A model generated the notes under the pieces. That model had not been told where the DNA came from, did not search any database, and saw nothing but the letters and a program-made list of their open reading frames with translations. 64,000 nt of DNA, from the NCBI GenBank assembly GCA_950097015.1, contig CATNEN010000039.1, positions 19,399,501 to 19,463,500 on the forward strand, in the 5' to 3' direction. The stretch comes from Macrostomum hystrix (lineage: Eukaryota; Platyhelminthes; Macrostomidae). Below, piece by piece: positions 58,125 to 64,000 of this stretch; position 1 is the stretch's first letter, and every line of letters starts with the position of its first letter. The position numbers and the translations under genes were made by a program.

Positions 58125-61100
58125 ATGTCTTCCGCGGAGGCGATAAAGACCACCAAGACGGTGAAGACCATCACCACCACGAGCGGCGGCCAGACCGGCG
58201 GCGGTGCCATCACTTCCCGCTCCGAGAGCAGCAGCAGCGGCTTTTCCAAGCGCGGCCCGATCACCGCCTTAAAGACGGTCGTGATCAACCGCTCTCTGCC
58301 GGGCAGCTCGTCCTCGGCTGTGACCCGCGACAGCGTCGATTCCGTAGTGCGTGTTCAGCGCAGCTATGGCCAGATGTCCAGCGAGCTGCAACAAACCACT
58401 ACCGGTCTGAACAACATGCTCACCGGCCGGGAGAAAGAGAAGAAGGACATGCGCGAGCTCAACGAGCGATTCGCCAGCTACATCGAGAAGGTGAGATACA
58501 ACCGCTTTACAATGTTGCCTTCAGTACATGGTTGCTTTTGCTGTTTCTGTCATCGAACTTTTCTCTCTTATTCTCTCTGGACTTGAATCCTGCCCATAAT
58601 AGGTTCGCTTTTTGGAGGCCCAGAATCGCAAATTATCCGAGGAGCTGCAGAAGCTGCGCGACTCCTGGGGCAAGGAGACCGAGAAGGTGAAGTCCCTGTA
58701 CGAGACTGAGCTGGCCCAGTTGCGCAAACTGCTGGAAGAGTCCGACAAGTACAAGGCTGGCATGGAGGTTCGCGTCACAACTCTGGAGGACCAGGTCAAC
58801 GAGCTGGAGCAGCTGTGAGTGGACTGGTTTCAGTTGTTCAGATTTGTTACTCTTCAGAGCGTATTATTAAAAGTCCTAAATGAAAAGTCGATATTCTATA
58901 ACAAAAAAACAGCCTGGAGGAGGCCAACCGGGTGCACACGAACGACCGCGAGACCATCGACAAGCTCAACCAGCAGATGGCCGACTACGACGGCGAGATT
59001 TCGTTGCTGCGCCGTCGCGTTGCTGCGTTCGACGACGAGCGGGCTCGCGAACAGAACGAGATCAAGCGGCTGCGCCAGGACGTGGCCAGGCTCAGAGGCG
59101 TGAGTTGCTCGAACGCATCGATCGATATTTTATTGTGGCGATGTACCTGCAACCTGTAGCTAGGCTGCGTATTTCTGTCCCCGGAAAAATAATATCTAGA
59201 AAAAATCGAGCGAGTTAAGTGAGGTTGAGAATGTTTATGGGGGCCGTTCTGTCTCTGCCCTGGCCCAAACTATGACCCTAAAAATGAGTGCGAGTAAGCG
59301 TGTCTCTAAGTTAAAAGAAGTTATTACTCAAGCTAGATAATAGTTTTTCTCCATCTTTAGACGGAATCACGTCTTGAAGAGAGAAAACATAGCTGCACAA
59401 TAGGAGCTGCAACTCGAAGCGTCTTTCTTGAATTCAGTAGCCCCTGGCCCAAATTAATTGTTTAATCTGAGTCTGCAACCGAAGAGAAAGAAGATTTGGG
59501 GGGTGGCGAGTCGGCTCGGGTTGTTTATGGGCTGGACAGTCGCATTGTTTTCAACGCAACAAAGCTGTCTTTCGCTGACAAGAATAGAATGGCGAAAAAC
59601 TACGAGCTAGTTGACGAGAACTGCTTAGAAAATAAGCTCTATACGTCTCATAAAAAATTAACACGCTTTGAGGCTGACCGCGCGTGTTTGTTTTGGCCAA
59701 GTCGCGCCACTTAACCGTGTCTGCCTGTCTGCACAATGATCCAAACTCAAAGCAATGGCTTGTGAGTTTGTGTCTGCACCACACGACCGAAAGCACAATG
59801 CCGAAGGCAAAAAAGAAGTAAAAATGCACACAATAGCAACTATATGGTTATTTATTTTATCCATGGCCTCGCTGGGTCGCGTAGTCAACCAAATGTATAA
59901 AACGTCTATTGTGAATAGGAAGATGGGGTTAGATTCGCTTCAATGGGCACAATAGGGCAGTGTGGGTAGACAGTGGCACACAATGGTGCATAATGATGAC
60001 TCAGCTGGTCATTTCTCAGTCTGCTCACTTTTTTGAGCACTAGTTCTCACCGCTTTTTGAAAGGGGCGGCACGTGTCACGCGATGTCGCTACTTATGTTA
60101 GATATGGACTGTTTGACATAGACTGACACCTGTTAGACAGAGACTGTCACCTGTTAGACTTTGACTATCACCTGTTAGACATAGACTGACACCTGTTAGA
60201 CATTGACTCTCACCTGTTAGACATTTTATCTCACCTGTTAGACATAGCCTGATACCTGTAAGACATAGCCTGACACCTGTTAGACATTGACTCTCACCTG
60301 TTAGGCATTGACACTCTCCTGTTAGACATTGACTCTCACCTGTTAGAAATTGACTCTCACCTGTTAGTCATAGACTGACACCTGTTAGACATTGACTCTC
60401 ACCTGTTAGACATTTTATCTCACCTGTTAGACATAGCCTGATACCTGTAAGACATAGCCTGACACCTGTTAGACATTGACTCTCACCTGTTTGGCATTGA
60501 CACTCTCCTGTTAGACATTGACTCTCAGCTGTTCGACATTGACTCTCACCTGTTAGAAATTGACTCTCACCTGTTAGTCATAGACTGACACCTGTTAGAC
60601 ATTGACTCTCACCTGTTAGACATTGACTCTCACCTGTTAGACATTGACTCTCACCTATTAGACATTGACTCTCACCTGTTAGACATTGACTCTCACCTGT
60701 TAGACATCAGAAACCATGGATCACCACTGCTCATTTATTCCTACAGGACCTGGATGCTGAAACATTGAACCACATCAACGCCGAGAATTCGGCTCAGTCA
60801 TTGCGCGAGGAGCTAGAATTCCTTCGCGCTCTACACGACTCGGTGAGTTAACTGTTGGATTCGAGCAGCTGTATAATTCCTGAGCAATCTACTCCGTGAT
60901 TTGTACACTAGACGACAATCTGAACTTGCCGATACAGGAGCTCAAAGAGCTGGCCGCCTTGGCTTACCGCGACACCACCACCGAGAACCGCGAATACTGG
61001 AAGAACGAGATGGCCCAGGCTCTGCACGACATCCAGCGCGAGTACGACTCCAAGATTGACGTTGTGCGCGGCGAATTGGAGTCGCAGTTCAGCATCAAGG

Positions 61101-64000
61101 TGCAGGAGGCTCGTACTAGCAACACCAGGGACAACATGGAGCTGGCCCACATCAAGGAGGAGAACCGACGCATCAAGTCTCAGGTTGAAAATTGCTTCCT
61201 TCGTTGATAAACTTGCAAACAACTCAATGGAGGGAGGTGGGTACAGCGGTGCAACTGGCTAAATAGAGGGAGGTAGGTGGATCGGTGCAACAGGCTGAAT
61301 GGAGGGAGGTGGGTGCAGCGGTGCAACAGGCTGAATGGAGGGAGGTGGGTGCAGCGGGCTGAATGGAGGGAGGTGGGTGCAGCGGGCTGAATGGAGGGAG
61401 GTGGGTGCAGCGGGCTGAATGGAGGGAGGTGGATGCAGCGGGCTGAATGGAGGGAGGTGGGTGCAGCGGTACAACAGACTGAATGGAGGGAGGTGGGTGC
61501 AGCGGTACAACAGACTGAATGGTGGGAGGTGGATGCAGCGGTGCAACATGCTGAATGGAGGGAGGTGGGTGCAGCGGTGCAACAGGCTCAATTGAGGGAG
61601 GTGGGTGTAGAATGAGGTCAGCAAAAGTGCAAACTGTCGCATTGTCTGCAGATCGGTGACGCTCGCAACCGCATCCCGGAGCTGGAGGCTCGCAACTCCC
61701 AGCTGGAGCGCGAGATCGAGGAGCTCCGCCGCGAACTGGAGGAGGCGTCGCGCACCAGCGAGCTGGAGAAGAGCCAGCTGCGCGCCGAGCTGTCCGGCTG
61801 CAATGCCACCCTGGCCGAGTACCTGCGTGAGCTGCAGACCCTGATGGACGCCAAGCTGAGCCTGGAGCTGGAGATCCACGCCTACAGGAAGCTGCTGGAG
61901 AGCGAGGAGGTCAGGTCAGTAATGGAACTTCGTCAAGAGGTGGCTGAAGCGGTGACCGCGGCGAAATGAGAATGAGGCAGCTGTGCAATGGATAGTTGGG
62001 CAAAGTACAGCACTGTGTTTGCATCTTCTGCTCATTTCAGGATCAGCCAAACCAGCATCCGGAGTGAAGGATCCAGGTCTACAACTGTCATTTCCCAGGA
62101 GACCCTCTCAAGCTCTGAGCAGCAGCTGCAACAGCAAGGTACGCTAATTTTGTTTGAGTTTTTTGCATCGGTTCTGTTTGCTCATATCAAAAATGGGTGC
62201 AAAAAATAGCTGCAACTGTTCCACTTGTTGCACATCTGGCCCAGCTAGGCTAGGTGAAATAATGAAATTGTAAAATTATAACTACAATACTATACAAGAG
62301 CTGATACCTGACCCGTTTTTTTTTACTATTTTAGCTTCTTCCCGTCAGCAAGGTAAGATGCCGAATGATCTAATCATTTTTGTTTTCCCTTTTTTAAGTT
62401 TTTCGTGTATCTATTTTCTAATTTTAGTGAACATCCTGAAGGGCTCGATGACTGCCAAGACATCGGCCCAGCGCACCTCGAAGGGCAGCATCACCATCCA
62501 GGAGTGCGACGGCGAGGGCAAGTTCGTCACTCTGGAGTTCACTGGCAAGAAGGTTCGATAATTGATCACAGGCTTATCCCCGCTAACCAGTTTAATAATA
62601 ACAATTAAATTAATTTCAAAGCTTTCAAACACTTCAGAAGGAGGATCTGACCGACTGGACTCTGGTGCGAAATGTGGACAATGAGAAGCTGATCGTGAGG
62701 TTCACACTGCCCAAGGGTACCATAATGGACAGTGAGCACAAGACCATCAAGGTAAATAGCATGCTTAAAATTTTTCTTCGATTATTTTGACTATCGAACA
62801 GCTATGTCGCAGCGTTTTGATTCCAAGGCCAAATATAAAATGCTTTCGAAGGAGGAGTTCCGCATGTTTCTAAAAATAGAATTTTTCAATTATATAGACC
62901 AGGGGTAGGCAAACTTATTTGCTGGCGGGCCAAAGAGAGAACCTAAAAGACGACAGCGGGCCGCATTGACTGTATAAATATGAGATAGGGAGAGATGAGA
63001 CACGGGAGAGATGAGACACGGGAGAGATGAGACACAGGAGAGATTAGACACGGGAGAGATTAGACACGAGAGAGATGAAACAGGACACTGTAGATGTCAG
63101 AAGGGGCAACGGGCCGGATTTGGGAGCTTCGAGGGCCGCATCTGGCCCGCGGGCCGGAGTTTGCCGACCCCTGATATAGACTTATAGAGTATAGACTATC
63201 GAACAGCTAGGGGGCGAGTGGGTCAGCGGCTAGCGTCGCTGCCTCGCACTCCAAAGGACGCTAGTTCGATTCTCCTTTCAAGTCACGATTAATTTCGGGA
63301 CTTGTTGGTGGGTTTGGACAGTAGCGACCGGCGGAGGTGCACCATATTTCGTGCAATCAAAGCTTGAAATAATAGCTTCGCTCCTACCTTCTGTGTGCCT
63401 GTTCTGCGTTGTGTGAGTTGTGTGCGTTGGCGCTGGGGCGTGAGACCTTGCGGGGGGTGGCTGGGGGGCGGGTGTACACCGCCGCGCGCTTTCTGGATTT
63501 CCGTCAGCGCGATTGGATAAGTGTACACTCATCACCCGCCCCCCCCTGAGGACTGATTTCTTTTCAGCCTTCCGCCCCGGCTTGGTCTGCTCTGTGCGTG
63601 TGGGGCTGGGGTGGGGGGCACTGCTGCCTATTCTGGGTGCCTCCTGCCCTCCCCGGCTGGTCTGTGCTGCTGTCTGTGGTGCCTGCTCAGGGGAGGCGGC
63701 GCGATGGGCGCTAAGCGCCTAGTTCGCCGGTCTGGGGGCGTGCAGCTCCGTCGCTTGTGCGACAAGTGCCCCGGGCCCCCCTGCAAATAGATAGAAATAG
63801 ATAGAGATCGAACAGCTATGTTGCAGCGTTTTGATTCCAAGGCCAAATATAAAATGCCTCCGAAGGAAGAGTTCCGCATGTTTCTAAAAATAGAATTTTT
63901 CAATTCACGCTTGCTTTCGCCAACATATTTCGCTTGCCCATCGCACATCGCTTACGCAGATCTGGGCCAAGGGCCAGCTGCCAGCCGACAGCAAGGATCT
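58125..64000 (+). CDS. protostome-type intermediate filament protein with lamin tail domain (3' end beyond window)
   Basis: Eleven exons found: 58125-58490, 58603-58814, 58913-59099, 60747-60842, 60938-61183, 61652-61914, 62041-62138, 62335-62352, 62428-62552, 62638-62751 and 63960 to the window edge. The first ten give 575 codons in frame. A Ser/Thr-rich head is followed by coil 1A (MRELNERFASYIEKVRFLEA). Coil 1B contains the roughly 42-residue block found in lamins and protostome filaments (LLEEANRVHTNDRETIDKL and following). Then comes coil 2 with EYWKNEMAQALHDIQ, ending in the helix termination motif LELEIHAYRKLLESEE. The tail has a lamin tail domain (GEGKFVTLEFTGKKEEDLTD, DWTLVRNVD). No basic nuclear signal follows the rod, so it is likely cytoplasmic. 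Exon 8 is an 18-base microexon. Long introns 3, 5 and 10 carry arrays or transposons. Confidence 0.95.
60115..60705. repeat. 21-bp minisatellite in filament gene intron 3
   Basis: About 28 units of CCTGTTAGACATTGACTCTC plus one base. A block of several units (60180-60340) is repeated at 60380-60560. Confidence 0.95.
61217..61615. repeat. 27/36-bp minisatellite in filament gene intron 5
   Basis: Units around GAATGGAGGGAGGTGGGTGC, long form with GGTGCAACAGGCT, short form with GGGCT. Confidence 0.92.
62793..62894. repeat. intronic 100-bp duplication, copy 1 (copy 2 at 63806-63906)
   Basis: ATCGAACAGCTATGT...TTCTAAAAATAGAATTTTTCAATT occurs at both positions with few differences, in intron 10 of the filament gene. 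Copy 1 is followed by the hAT MITE, copy 2 is interrupted by SINE 3 at its left edge. Confidence 0.85.
62892..63181. mobile_element. hAT-type MITE with 8-bp target duplication
   Basis: The element 62900-63173 has ends CAGGGGTAGGCAAACTT and, inverted, CAGGGGTCGGCAAACTCCGG, the widespread hAT terminus. ATATAGAC is duplicated at 62892-62899 and 63174-63181. The core is a 16-bp tandem array (GAGACACGGGAGAGAT, 62970-63078). No transposase. Confidence 0.93.
63198..63818 (+). mobile_element. SINE family 3, full-length copy
   Basis: The element 63210-63806 has a tRNA-like head with box A TGGGTCAGCGG (63219-63229) and box B AGTTCGATTCT (63263-63273), a GC-rich body of about 500 bp, and a tail of AAATAGATAG repeats. 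A perfect 12-bp duplication ATCGAACAGCTA lies at 63198-63209 and 63807-63818. At about 600 bp it is long for a SINE. Confidence 0.9.

Overview
The window is nuclear DNA from an invertebrate animal. The genes are split by GT-AG introns, coding exons are GC-rich while introns and spacers are AT-rich, and several tRNA-derived SINE families, a mariner, Helitrons and a hAT MITE are present. The intermediate filament gene at the right end has the long coil 1B and the lamin-type tail domain typical of protostomes. A spiralian (flatworm or mollusc-like) is my best guess, but the species cannot be fixed from the sequence.

Layout. 1-619: end of an unrecognised minus-strand gene. 3673-9663: a 12-exon M13 (neprilysin family) ectopeptidase homologue that has lost its zinc-binding residues. 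10-14.6 kb: repeats, a decayed Crypton-like recombinase fragment, a two-exon candidate secreted peptide precursor (12862-13494), and a tRNA-like pol III unit carrying a hammerhead ribozyme (minus strand, near 13850) between polypurine tracts. 15-18.2 kb: two large minisatellites. 18301-19924: a two-exon glutamine-rich protein, unrecognised. 21732-30700: two Helitron-like elements in direct head-to-tail contact, each loaded with a 23-bp and an 18-bp minisatellite.

30995-43156: three minus-strand housekeeping genes in a row: WDR74 and NOP14 (both ribosome biogenesis) and NEK8 (ciliary kinase with RCC1 repeats). 45-47 kb: a 29-bp minisatellite. 47003-49121: a DUSP22/15-like phosphatase with a mariner beside it. 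51422-51991: EMC4. 52-58 kb: an AT-rich, gene-poor block without minisatellites but with two inverted-repeat elements. 58125-64000: the intermediate filament gene, running off the right edge.

The striking global feature is the intron population. Short introns (about 70-140 bp) are clean. Most longer introns hold one private tandem array or one transposable element. NEK8 and WDR74 have a different minisatellite in every resolved intron. Repeats of 21, 29-31 or 18 bp dominate, and most of the very long open frames in the window are by-products of these arrays, not genes. Exon boundaries were inferred by hand from splice signals, reading phase and family similarity. Array edges are accurate to roughly one repeat unit.
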